Source: Verrucomicrobiota bacterium (GTDB taxonomy: Bacteria; Verrucomicrobiota; Lentisphaeria; Oligosphaerales; JAFGRS01). From it: a DNA stretch of 14,354 nt. The stretch is from NCBI GenBank assembly GCA_019136035.1, contig JAGVUW010000143.1, positions 1-14,354 on the forward strand. The letters run 5' to 3'. The notes under the pieces were generated by a model. That model had not been told where the DNA came from. It did no database searches and was given only the letters and a program-made list of their open reading frames with translations. The position numbers and the translations under genes were made by a program. Below are positions 1 to 6,937 of the stretch, piece by piece; positions within the stretch are counted from its first letter, which is position 1; each line of letters starts with the position of its first letter.

Positions 1-2
1 TG

Positions 3-1127
3 GTCGGCCGCGTCGTCGAGTGCCCGCTCCTGCCGGGCAACCGCGTCGAGCCGCTGGTCGACGGCGACGAGGCCTATCCGGCCATGCTCGAGGCCATCCG
101 CGAGGCCCGGCACAGCGTCGCCTTCGTGACCTACATCTTCAAACGCGACGAGGCCGGGCGGCGTTTCGCCGCGGCGCTGGGCGAGGCGCGTCGGCGGGGC
201 GTCGAGGTGCGGGTGCTGATCGACGCCATGGGGGCGCTCTACTCCTGGCCGAGCATCCTGGGGCTGCTCCGCCGCGAGGGCGTCTGCGCGGCGCGCTTCC
301 TGCAGCCCTTCGCCTCCTGGCACCTCATGGCGCTGAATATGCGCACGCACCGGAAGATCCTCGTCGTCGACGGCCGCATCGGCTTCACCGGGGGCATGAA
401 TATCCGTCGCGGCCACTGCCTGGACCTGCGGCCGCCACGGCCGGTGCGGGATATCCACTTTCGGGTCGAGGGCCCGGTGGTGGCCGAGCTGCAGGAGGTC
501 TTCGCCGATGACTGGCTGTTCACCACCGGCGAGTCCCTGCGCGGCCCGGCCTGGTTCCCGGCCCTGGCGCCGGCTGGCGCGGTGCTCGCCCGGGGCGTCA
601 CCGACGGCCCTGACGAGAACTTCGAGAAGCTGCGCTGGACGCTCCTCGGGGCGATCTCGATCGCGCGGCACTCGGTGCGCATCGTGACGCCGTACTTCCT
701 GCCCGACCCGCCGCTGATATCGGCCCTGAATGTCGCGGCGATGCGCGGCGTCGCGGTCGACATCATCCTGCCGGCGGAGCCGAACCTGCCGCTGGTGGGC
801 TGGGCCTCGCGGGCCCAGTGGTGGCAGGTCCTCCAGCACGGCTGCCGGATCTGGCTGTCGCCGCCGCCCTTCGACCACACCAAGCTCATGCTCGTCGACG
901 GCTGCTGGGTCCTCCTCGGCTCGGCCAACTGGGACGCGCGCAGCCTGCGGCTGAACTTCGAGTTCAATGTCGAGTGCTATGACCAGGCCCTGGCTCAGCG
1001 CCTCGGCGACCTGGTCGAACTGCGGCGCCGGCGGGCCCGGCGCGTCAGCCTCGACGACGTCGACAGCCGGGCCCTCCCGGGGCGCCTGCGCGACGGCATG
1101 GCGCGACTCCTGACGCCCTACCTGTAG
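3..1127 (+). CDS. Cardiolipin synthase-like phospholipase D protein (5' partial)
   Basis: The reading frame is open from the left edge, so the true start and any N-terminal membrane anchors lie outside the window; 374 residues are visible. Two HKD motifs are present: HRKILVVD from base 348, followed by a GG.N segment, and HTKLMLVD from base 876, followed by GSANWD. This pair forms the active site of phospholipase D superfamily enzymes. The segment before the first in-window ATG (GNRVEPLVDGDEAY) is typical of the start of the catalytic part of bacterial cardiolipin synthases, so the ATG at 84 is probably internal. Blocks such as YIFKRDEAGRRF, RVLIDAMG and RDIHFRVEGPVV also fit that family. These enzymes join phosphatidylglycerol with a second phospholipid or glycerol donor at the inner membrane. 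The exact substrate cannot be read from sequence; another PLD-type transferase is possible. The gene is followed by a non-coding hairpin-rich stretch. Confidence 0.88.
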   Translation, partial: VGRVVECPLLPGNRVEPLVDGDEAYPAMLEAIREARHSVAFVTYIFKRDEAGRRFAAALGEARRRGVEVRVLIDAMGALYSWPSILGLLRREGVCAARFLQPFASWHLMALNMRTHRKILVVDGRIGFTGGMNIRRGHCLDLRPPRPVRDIHFRVEGPVVAELQEVFADDWLFTTGESLRGPAWFPALAPAGAVLARGVTDGPDENFEKLRWTLLGAISIARHSVRIVTPYFLPDPPLISALNVAAMRGVAVDIILPAEPNLPLVGWASRAQWWQVLQHGCRIWLSPPPFDHTKLMLVDGCWVLLGSANWDARSLRLNFEFNVECYDQALAQRLGDLVELRRRRARRVSLDDVDSRALPGRLRDGMARLLTPYL

Positions 1128-1175
1128 ACGCCCTCTTCCGCATGAGAGATCGCGGTGTTGGTGCGCACGGCCTTG

Positions 1176-1257
1176 TCGCAGACTTTCAGCCTGCGATGCG
1201 GAACGGTGGAACCCCCAGGGCGTTGCCCTGGGCTGATGAATGCTGCCCCTTCAGGGC
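1176..1257. repeat. Cluster of three short hairpins, repeat-element-like
   Basis: There are three successive inverted repeats. TCGCAG/CTGCGA (1176-1181 and 1191-1196) has a 9-nt loop, CCCAGGGC/GCCCTGGG (1214-1221 and 1225-1232) has a 3-nt loop, and GCCC/GGGC (1245-1248 and 1254-1257) has a 5-nt loop. From memory, similar strings with a CCCAGGGC...GCCCTGGG stem recur between genes in planctomycete and verrucomicrobial genomes and generate spurious ORFs; this cannot be checked here. The region has no protein-like character. Confidence 0.5.
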
Positions 1258-1340
1258 GTCGGATAGGGCAAGACGAACCATCGCTCGCAACCGGTGTGGA
1301 GCGCGAGTGTCCACAGACGCGTATGCGTCCGCGAGCCCTC

Positions 1341-1548
1341 CAGCGCCCATGGCGAGCGATGGTCTGCCGCGCTCCGGCGGGGCGGAGGTGGCGCCACGAG
1401 CCGAGTGGCGCTCCCCCGGGCGCTGCCGGCGCCCGGGAGGTCCCCAGCGCCCATGGCGAGCGATGGCTCGCCGGGCGCCAGCGGGGCGGAGGTGGGCGCC
1501 ACGAGCCGAGTGGCGCTCCCCCGGGCGCTGCCGGCGCCCGGGAGGTCC
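1341..1548. repeat. Two tandem ~104-bp repeat units, each with two hairpins
   Basis: Unit 1 spans 1341-1444 and unit 2 spans 1445-1548. They are near-identical except for a short divergent patch after the shared opening (CAGCGCCCATGGCGAGCGAT, then GG) and a small length difference in a run of G. Each carries a 7-bp stem GCGCCAC/GTGGCGC (1391-1411 and 1496-1516) with loop GAGCCGA. Each then carries a 9-bp stem CCCGGGCGC/GCGCCCGGG (1415-1437 and 1520-1542) with loop TGCCG. Paired hairpins in tandem units resemble REP/BIME-type intergenic elements; a structured RNA or a plain duplication is also possible. Confidence 0.7.
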
Positions 1549-1567
1549 ACGGACGGCGCCGTGGACC
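1544..1567 (-). terminator. Hairpin downstream of the methyltransferase gene
   Basis: GGTCCACGG (1544-1552) and CCGTGGACC (1559-1567) form a perfect 9-bp stem with a 6-nt loop. It lies 26 nt beyond the methyltransferase stop codon on the minus strand. No T tract follows, so it is not a classical intrinsic terminator; in a GC-rich genome it may still stop transcription or protect the 3' end. Confidence 0.4.
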
Positions 1568-1593
1568 TACTCGTTTGGCGCCCAGCGCGGCCC

Positions 1594-2436
1594 TCAGGCC
1601 TCGGCCGACGCGGCCGCTGCGGCCGCTGGGCGCAGGACCATCAGGAGGGTCTCGGAGGCGGCCGGGTCGAACGGGTTCAGGGCGAGGTCGCCGGCGCAGC
1701 ACACCGTGGTCAGGCCGGCCTGCCGGGCCGCGTCCTCGAGGTCGGCGCGACGGCAGGCGCGCAGGGTGACGCTGCGCAGGGGCTCCGGGCGGCCCTCGCG
1801 GCCGTCCCAGGTGGTCCGCAGCAGGTTGAAGCGCACGAGGCCGTCCGGGAGGAAGTCGTAGAAGCGCACGAAAGCGGCGTGCTCGTCGCGGTCGACCGAG
1901 ACGATGCGCTCGCGCCGTTCCAGGATGCGGTCGTAGTTGAGGACCTGGATGACGGCCAGGCCGCGGCGCTCGAGCAGGGCCGCCAGGCCGCGGCAGGAGC
2001 GCTGCAGGGCGCCGGGTTCGACGAGGTGCGGCAGGGTGTTGCCCAGGCAGAGGACGAGGCCGGCCTGGCCGGGCTCGAAGGGCGCGGGGAGGTCCTCGAG
2101 GGTGCCGCAGGCATAGGTGGCCTGCAGGCCCAGTCGGCGGGTGTTGGCGCGGGCCTGGACGAGCATGTCCGCGGCGATGTCGAGGCCGGCGGCGCTGAAG
2201 CCGGCGGCGGCCAGGGCGCAGGTGTAGGCGCCGGTGCCGCAGCCCAGGTCGATGCCGCGTGGCGGCATCGGCGCGAAGCGTTGGCGCAGGGCCTCGACCA
2301 GTCGGCCGGCCTGAGCGACGCGGCGTTCGATGTCGACCATGCCGTCGTAGGTCGGCGCCAGGCTGTTATAGAAGGCCGCCGGGGTGCCCTCGGCAGGCGT
2401 CTCGGGGGTGGCATCGGGGCGTGTGTCGGCAGTCAT
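1594..2436 (-). CDS. Class I SAM-dependent methyltransferase
   Basis: This 280-residue protein contains the Rossmann-type S-adenosylmethionine site: motif I IDLGCGTGAY at about residues 62-71 and the acidic strand GLDIAADM at 84-91. It continues with LGNTLPHL at 131-138 and QVLNYDRIL near 164-172. An FYNSLAPTYD segment at 22-31 precedes motif I, as in many small-molecule methyltransferases (Methyltransf_11/25 type). The C-terminal third (about 175-265) is a beta-rich substrate cap in this family type. The substrate cannot be assigned. The ATG start has GAGG about six bases upstream. It begins 15 nt after the stop of the broken ruvC, so the two are probably co-transcribed. The last residues are alanine-rich and uninformative. 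Confidence 0.87.
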   Translation of the reverse strand: MTADTRPDATPETPAEGTPAAFYNSLAPTYDGMVDIERRVAQAGRLVEALRQRFAPMPPRGIDLGCGTGAYTCALAAAGFSAAGLDIAADMLVQARANTRRLGLQATYACGTLEDLPAPFEPGQAGLVLCLGNTLPHLVEPGALQRSCRGLAALLERRGLAVIQVLNYDRILERRERIVSVDRDEHAAFVRFYDFLPDGLVRFNLLRTTWDGREGRPEPLRSVTLRACRRADLEDAARQAGLTTVCCAGDLALNPFDPAASETLLMVLRPAAAAAASAEA

Positions 2437-2451
2437 GGCGACCTCGTAGGG

Positions 2452-3058
2452 CTAGAGGCGTTCCGGGAGGCCGAGTCCGGAGGCGACCCGGGCGGCCTGG
2501 GCGTGGCAGATGGCCAGGGCCAGGGCGTCGGTGGCGTCGTTGCGGAGGTTCCCGACCTGGATGCGCAGGAACTGCGCCACCAGGAGGGCCACCTGGGCTT
2601 TGCTGGCATTGCCGAAGCCGCACACCGACTGCTTGACCCGCCGCGGGGCGTACTCGTAGATCGGGATCCGCGATCACGGCGCCGCGGGCCGAGCCGAGCA
2701 TGAGGGTGGTGTGGACGTTCCGGCAGTAGAAGGCGCCCTCGATGGCGGCTTCGTCGGGAGCGTAGCGCCGCACCAGCTCGCGGATACCGCCGGCGAGGCG
2801 GCGCAGGCACTCGCTGAAGGGCTCGCCCGGGGCGGTCTGGATGACGCCGCAATCGACCGCGGTCATGGCGGCGCCCTGGCAGTCGACGATGCCGAAGCCG
2901 GTGGTGCGCAGGGCCGTGTCGATGCCGAGGAGCCGCCGCGGGCTGTCCGGCGCCGGGCCGGCCGCCGCCGGGCTGTCCGGTCGCAGCGCGGCCGCCGCCG
3001 CGGCGCGCTTGCCGGCCAGGAGCGCCTGCAGGGTCTTCAGATCGCGACAACGTGCCAT
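2452..3058 (-). pseudogene. ruvC: Crossover junction endodeoxyribonuclease RuvC, frame-broken
   Basis: RuvC resolves Holliday junctions with RuvAB. The 5' frame (3058 to about 2669, 130 codons) reads clearly as RuvC: LLGIDTALRTTGFGIV with catalytic Asp47, AAIEGAFYCRN with Glu107, then LGSARGAVIA. The match then jumps to another frame, from about 2667 to the TAG at 2452-2454. That frame reads IPIYEYAPRRVKQSV, GNASKAQV and NDATDALALAICH, which carries the last two catalytic aspartates. Against E. coli RuvC, about six residues are missing at the junction, so a deletion of about 17 bp explains the shift. Without correction the 5' frame runs on to 2366 and makes a garbled C-terminus inside the methyltransferase gene. 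About 40 extra N-terminal residues (Ala/Pro-rich) precede the nuclease core. The start is uncertain: ATG at 3058 or 3088, neither with a strong ribosome site. It could be a true pseudogene or an assembly error. Confidence 0.8.
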
Positions 3059-3134
3059 GCTGGGGTGTCCGTTCGGCGTCGAGGGCATTCATGGTGCCGC
3101 CATCCGGGGCTCGGGCCCGCCGACGGTCACCGCC

Positions 3135-3149
3135 GCGCTACTGTAGCGC
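3135..3149. promoter_or_regulatory. 15-bp palindrome between divergent genes
   Basis: GCGCTAC-T-GTAGCGC is a perfect palindrome with 7-bp arms around one central base. It lies between ruvC (-) and the exported-protein gene (+), upstream of a possible -10 box at 3201. It could be a repressor operator or a small hairpin in the ruvC leader. The symmetry is plain; the function is a guess. Confidence 0.35.
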
Positions 3150-3200
3150 CTGCCGCCGCCAGCCTCAATAAAGACCGGGAATCGAGCGTCTCCGTAGGTG

Positions 3201-3206
3201 TACAAT
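3201..3206 (+). promoter_or_regulatory. Possible -10 box for the three-gene glycan operon
   Basis: TACAAT differs from the sigma-70 -10 consensus at one base and sits in a locally AT-richer patch 45 nt before the ATG at 3252. I see no good -35 hexamer at the usual spacing, so the call rests on the -10 match and its position only. Confidence 0.35.
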
Positions 3207-3251
3207 CCGGGTTCAGGCGGCGGCAGCAGCAGGTGACGGAAGGTCTGAGGG

Positions 3252-5471
3252 ATGGCGCAGCGTAGGCTCGCAGGGTGGGCCGTGGGTGCCCTGGTGGTCA
3301 TGTGGTGTCTCGGGGTCTGCGCTCAGGACAGCGCCTGGAAGCACCCCGATGCCCTGGCGCGTCTGCGTATCAGCGTTCAGTCGACTTACCCGCACCAGTT
3401 GCGTGTGGACCTCCCCGAGGGCCTCCCCGCGGCGCCGCTCGGCCTGGCGGCCTACGGCCCCGGCGGGGCGCGCGTTCCGGCCTCGCCGGTGATGCGTGGC
3501 GAGCGCCCGGTGGCCGCCTGGCTGGCGGTGGGGCGTCTGGCTCAGGCGGCGATGGCGCCGGGCGATGACGGCGTCCTCCTGCCGGTCGAGATCTACCTCC
3601 TCAAGACGGCCGAGGTGCCGGCGCCCCTGTCGGACGCCCAGCGCCGCCCGGCCCGCCTGCAGCGCGTCCAGCGCGCCCTGACGACGCGGCCGTTCACCGG
3701 CGCCGAGGGCCTGCTTCTCCTCGGCGGCATGGCCTCGCGCGGCCGGCCCATCCACGCGGTGGACGTCGAGGCGATCGGCGCCCTCTCGACTCAGGGCCAG
3801 ACCATCTCGAACTCCGAGCGTCGCGTCGGGCTCCTGTGCTGGTCGTCGATGCTCGACCTGGCGTCGGCCACGCCGGCGGCCTTCGGTGCGGCGGCTGACG
3901 CCGACGTGGCGTGGTTCATCGTCGTCGACGGCCAGCCGCGGGCGTCCTGGAAGGAGTCCGGCGCGGCTGAGGACGGCCGGCGCTGGGGCGCCGCCGCCGA
4001 TCTGGCCGTCGGGCTGCACACGGTCGAGGTCTTCGTGGTGCAGCGCCAGGACGACGCCCTGCCGAGTTTCTTCTGGAAGGCGGGCGACGCTCCCGCGGCG
4101 GCGCTCACCGGCTCCTGCCCGGCCCTGCACCCCGAGGCGGTCGAGGTGCAGCTCGCTCCGGGGGGGCCATCCTGGGGCATACGGCTCGAGTCACCGCGCC
4201 GGAGTCTCTTCGAGGACACCGGCGCCGACCTGATCTGCGTCAGCCCGATGGCGGTCGACGGCGGGCCCCTGGCGGCGGTGACGGCGGTGTTCCCCGATGG
4301 CCGCCGGGTGGAGGCGTCGGCGCTGTCCGAGGGCCTGGCGGTGCCGTCGCCATGGCTGCCGGCCTTCGAGGCCGTCCTTCCCGCCGAAGCGCCCGCGGCG
4401 CCGGCGGTACGCCTGCCGGGCCGACCGGCCTGGGGCAGCCCACTGCGCCTGCGCGCCACCTGCCGGATCGATGAGCTGTCGCCGGTGCTGGCGGCGGCGG
4501 CGCCGCTGCCGCTGCAGGTGACGGTCGCCGTGGGCGACGACGACAGCGACGCGCGCCTGCGGGCCCTGACGCGTGTCCTGGCCCGCCAGGTCGACGCCGC
4601 CGGCGAGACCCTGTCCGAGTCACCGATAGGCGCGGGCCGTCCCGGCGTCTGCCGCGGCGAGATCGTCCTGCATCCTGCAGCGGTGCGGGTCTCGCTGGAG
4701 GTGCGTGCCGGCGGGGCGCTCCTGACCCCCGCCCAGGTCATCCGTGTGGTGCGCAGCGATGCCGGTCTGTCGGGCCTGCGGGCTGCCGGAGTGTCGCTGT
4801 TCCAGGAGGGTGAGCGGGCGGTGCTGGTCTGCCAGCCGTTGCGGGCGCTGCCGCCGGCGTCGACGGAGTCGTCTGGCCGCCTGGGCCTCCTCGATGACAT
4901 CTGCGCCATCCTCGAGACCCCGGGCGCGAGCCTCCTTCCCGAGCGCCTCGTCGGGCAGTCCTGGACGCCGCCGGCGCTGGTCCTGCGTGAGTCGCTCCGC
5001 GATGGCGTCGGCGATGGCGTCCTGCCCGGCGTCGAGAAGTTCGCCGCCCTGGCGCGGCTTCTGGAGATGCGGCCGGACACGGTCGTCCTCGCCGTCGGCG
5101 CCGCCGACCTGCGCCGCGGCCGGCCGGTCGCCGAGGTCTGCCGTGACCTCCTCTTCATGGCGCAGGCCAGCGCCGCCGCCGGGGTGCGCCCGGTGCTGCT
5201 GGCTCTGCCGGAGCTGCCCGGGGTACCGCCGGCCACGTCGCGGCAGGCGGCCCTGCTCTGTAAGGAGCTGGCCTGGCGTCTCGGCTGTGCCGTCATCGAC
5301 GCCCACTCGGCCGAGCGCCGCGGCGGGCTTGCCGGCGAGGCCTTCGCCGCTACGTTCAGCGTGGCCGACGGCCGTATCGCTCTGGCCGGGCCGAATGACC
5401 GCGGCCGTGAGTGGCTCTGCCAGCTCATGGACCGTACCCTGGCCGATCTGCAGGCCGCCCGGAGGCTATGA
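3252..5471 (+). CDS. Exported protein with degenerate SGNH-hydrolase-like C-terminal domain
   Basis: This 739-residue protein is of no family I can name. Residues 1-25 form a signal peptide: basic MAQRRL, a hydrophobic core, and probable cleavage after GVCAQ. Residues 30-540 look beta-rich and exported, with a stretch at 219-276 (WFIVVDGQ...GLHTVEVFVV...FFWKA) like carbohydrate-associated beta-sandwich or PA14-type domains. Residues about 520-735 follow the order of an SGNH/GDSL hydrolase. VVLAVGAADL (611-620) matches the GxND block, and ADGRIALAGPNDRG (705-718) matches the last D-x-x-H block. However, the nucleophile block reads VLVCQPL, the Asn of GxND is Ala, and the His is absent, so hydrolysis is unlikely. 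GGAAGG lies about nine bases before the ATG. The stop overlaps the next gene's start (ATGA), which points to coupled translation and a shared role with the glycosyltransferase, perhaps binding or guiding the polymer outside the membrane. Confidence 0.82.
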   Translation: MAQRRLAGWAVGALVVMWCLGVCAQDSAWKHPDALARLRISVQSTYPHQLRVDLPEGLPAAPLGLAAYGPGGARVPASPVMRGERPVAAWLAVGRLAQAAMAPGDDGVLLPVEIYLLKTAEVPAPLSDAQRRPARLQRVQRALTTRPFTGAEGLLLLGGMASRGRPIHAVDVEAIGALSTQGQTISNSERRVGLLCWSSMLDLASATPAAFGAAADADVAWFIVVDGQPRASWKESGAAEDGRRWGAAADLAVGLHTVEVFVVQRQDDALPSFFWKAGDAPAAALTGSCPALHPEAVEVQLAPGGPSWGIRLESPRRSLFEDTGADLICVSPMAVDGGPLAAVTAVFPDGRRVEASALSEGLAVPSPWLPAFEAVLPAEAPAAPAVRLPGRPAWGSPLRLRATCRIDELSPVLAAAAPLPLQVTVAVGDDDSDARLRALTRVLARQVDAAGETLSESPIGAGRPGVCRGEIVLHPAAVRVSLEVRAGGALLTPAQVIRVVRSDAGLSGLRAAGVSLFQEGERAVLVCQPLRALPPASTESSGRLGLLDDICAILETPGASLLPERLVGQSWTPPALVLRESLRDGVGDGVLPGVEKFAALARLLEMRPDTVVLAVGAADLRRGRPVAEVCRDLLFMAQASAAAGVRPVLLALPELPGVPPATSRQAALLCKELAWRLGCAVIDAHSAERRGGLAGEAFAATFSVADGRIALAGPNDRGREWLCQLMDRTLADLQAARRL

Positions 5472-6937
5472 CAGGACCCGCCATGCCCGAGAAGCCCTAC
5501 AACCTGACCCAGGCGGTCAGCAACGACCCCCTCGCGCCCCGTGGCTTCCCGCAGGCGACGCTGGTGCTATGCCGCTGGCAGCGCCTGGCTGCCTGGGGCC
5601 TCCTGGCCGGCCTCGTCCTCTGGGCGATCCTCGACTGGCGCCGCGAGCTGCTCATCCTCAACATCCTCTGCACCGTCTTCTACCTGGCGACGACCCTCTA
5701 TCGCCTCCTGATCATCGACCTCGCCCTCAGCAAGGCGCGTGACATCCGCCTCGAGCCGGCCGACCTGGAGCGGCCCCCGGATGGCGTGCAGTGGCCGCGC
5801 TACGTCATCATCCTGCCGATGTACCACGAGGGCGCCGTGCTGCCGCATCTGGTCGAGTCGATGCGCCGCCTGGACTACCCGGCGGACCGCCTCGAGATAC
5901 GGCTTCTCGTCGAGGCCGATGACGAGGAGACCATGAGTGTCGCCCGCGGCATGGACCTGCAGCCGCCGTTCCGGATTGTGACCATCCCGGTGTCCTATCC
6001 GCGCACCAAGCCCAAGGCCTGCAATGTCGGCATCGAGGATGGCGAGGCCGACTACCTGGTCATCTACGACGCCGAGGACCGCCCGGAGCCCGACCAGCTC
6101 AAGAAGGCCGCGGTCGCCTTCAGCCGCATGTCGCCCGAGGTCGCCTGCATCCAGGGCAGGCTGAACTTCTACAACCCGGACTACAACATCCTGACGCGGT
6201 GCTTCACCGCCGAGTACGCCACCTGGTTCGGCATGAGCCTGCCCGGCCTGGACTGCATGCATGCGCCCATTCCCCTCGGCGGCACCTCGAACCACTTCCG
6301 CCTGCCGGTGCTGCGCGAGCTGGGCGGCTGGGATGAGTACAACGTCACCGAAGACTGCGACCTCGGCCTGCGACTGCACATCCGCGGCTGGCGCACCCGG
6401 ATGCTCGACTCCACCACCTGGGAGCAGGCCTGCCATGACCCCTTCCTATGGATACGGCAGCGCTCGCGCTGGGCCAAGGGCTATGCGCAGACCTACCTGG
6501 TGCACACCCGCGACCTGGTGGGCCTGACGCGGCGGCTGGGCCTGATCGGCAGTCTGCACTTCCACCTCCTCATCGGCGGCTCGATCCTCTGCCAGCTCAT
6601 CAACCCGGTCTACTGGTTCATGGCCGTCCTCTGGCTCCTGTGCCGGCCGGCCGGCGTCGACCAGTTCTTCCCGGGGCCGGTCTTCGCCATGGGGGCGCTG
6701 TGCCTCTTCGCCGGCAACTTCGTCTTCGCCTACACCACCGCCATCGCCTGCGTGCAGAGCGGCGTCGGCCACCTCGCCAAGTACGGCCTGGTGATGCCGT
6801 TCTACTGGGTGATGCACAGCGTTGGCGCCTGGAAGGGCTTCCTGCAGCTCATCACGCGGCCGCATCACTGGGAGAAGACGACGCACTTCAGCGTACCGGT
6901 GGACAGCACGCCGGGCTCGGCGGGAGAGACGCCATGA
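5468..6937 (+). CDS. Processive family 2 membrane glycosyltransferase (cellulose/PNAG synthase type)
   Basis: The protein has 489 residues. Two N-terminal membrane helices (about 40-56 and 61-83) are followed by a cytoplasmic GT-A domain (110-340). The motifs of processive GT2 synthases are in order: EADDEE (149-154), DAED (201-204), TEDCDLGLRL (294-303) with the catalytic-base Asp, and QRSRW (331-335), the Q-x-x-R-W signature. At least three C-terminal helices follow (about 364-391, 403-428, 438-462). Such enzymes polymerise a sugar from a nucleotide-sugar donor and pass the chain through the membrane; donor and linkage are unknown. I chose ATG 5468, which overlaps the previous stop. ATG 5483, with AGGA six bases upstream, is an equally good start. 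A longer in-frame start at 5411 would overlap the previous gene by 61 bases and is unlikely. The stop overlaps the next gene's ATG by four bases. Confidence 0.93.
   Translation: MTGPAMPEKPYNLTQAVSNDPLAPRGFPQATLVLCRWQRLAAWGLLAGLVLWAILDWRRELLILNILCTVFYLATTLYRLLIIDLALSKARDIRLEPADLERPPDGVQWPRYVIILPMYHEGAVLPHLVESMRRLDYPADRLEIRLLVEADDEETMSVARGMDLQPPFRIVTIPVSYPRTKPKACNVGIEDGEADYLVIYDAEDRPEPDQLKKAAVAFSRMSPEVACIQGRLNFYNPDYNILTRCFTAEYATWFGMSLPGLDCMHAPIPLGGTSNHFRLPVLRELGGWDEYNVTEDCDLGLRLHIRGWRTRMLDSTTWEQACHDPFLWIRQRSRWAKGYAQTYLVHTRDLVGLTRRLGLIGSLHFHLLIGGSILCQLINPVYWFMAVLWLLCRPAGVDQFFPGPVFAMGALCLFAGNFVFAYTTAIACVQSGVGHLAKYGLVMPFYWVMHSVGAWKGFLQLITRPHHWEKTTHFSVPVDSTPGSAGETP

Larger units (their letters stand above)
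1128..1593. other. Non-coding, hairpin-rich intergenic region (466 bp)
   Basis: This gap lies between the 3' ends of the convergent PLD and methyltransferase genes. I find no convincing gene: the open frames crossing it are arginine/proline/glycine-rich, overlap in several frames and have no family features. It contains a cluster of three short hairpins (1176-1257), two tandem ~104-bp units with two hairpins each (1341-1548), and a 9-bp-stem hairpin (1544-1567). The 11-mer CCATCGCTCGC at 1278-1288 is the inverted complement of GCGAGCGATGG inside each tandem unit (1352-1362 and 1456-1466), so the parts may be evolutionarily or structurally linked. Confidence 0.75.

Noticed and set aside
1142..1861. 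Plus-strand open frames across the hairpin region
   Set aside because: Several frames are open together, the residues are low-complexity Arg/Pro/Gly/Ala, and the repeat units are translated in different frames; no coding signal.
2366..2668. C-terminal run-on of the ruvC 5' frame to 2366 as a real 240-residue protein
   Set aside because: After the break it has no RuvC likeness, is Pro/Gly/Arg-rich and overlaps the start of the methyltransferase gene; the matching C-terminus is in another frame.
3791..5428. 545-residue open frame on the minus strand opposite the exported-protein gene
   Set aside because: It is Arg/Ser/Pro-rich with no motifs and is antisense to a gene with a signal peptide, ribosome site and coupled neighbours; GC-rich codon bias creates such shadows.
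5411..5467. Upstream start of the GT2 gene at ATG 5411
   Set aside because: It would overlap the previous gene by 61 bases, and the added residues look like a shadow frame; 5468 or 5483 fit better.
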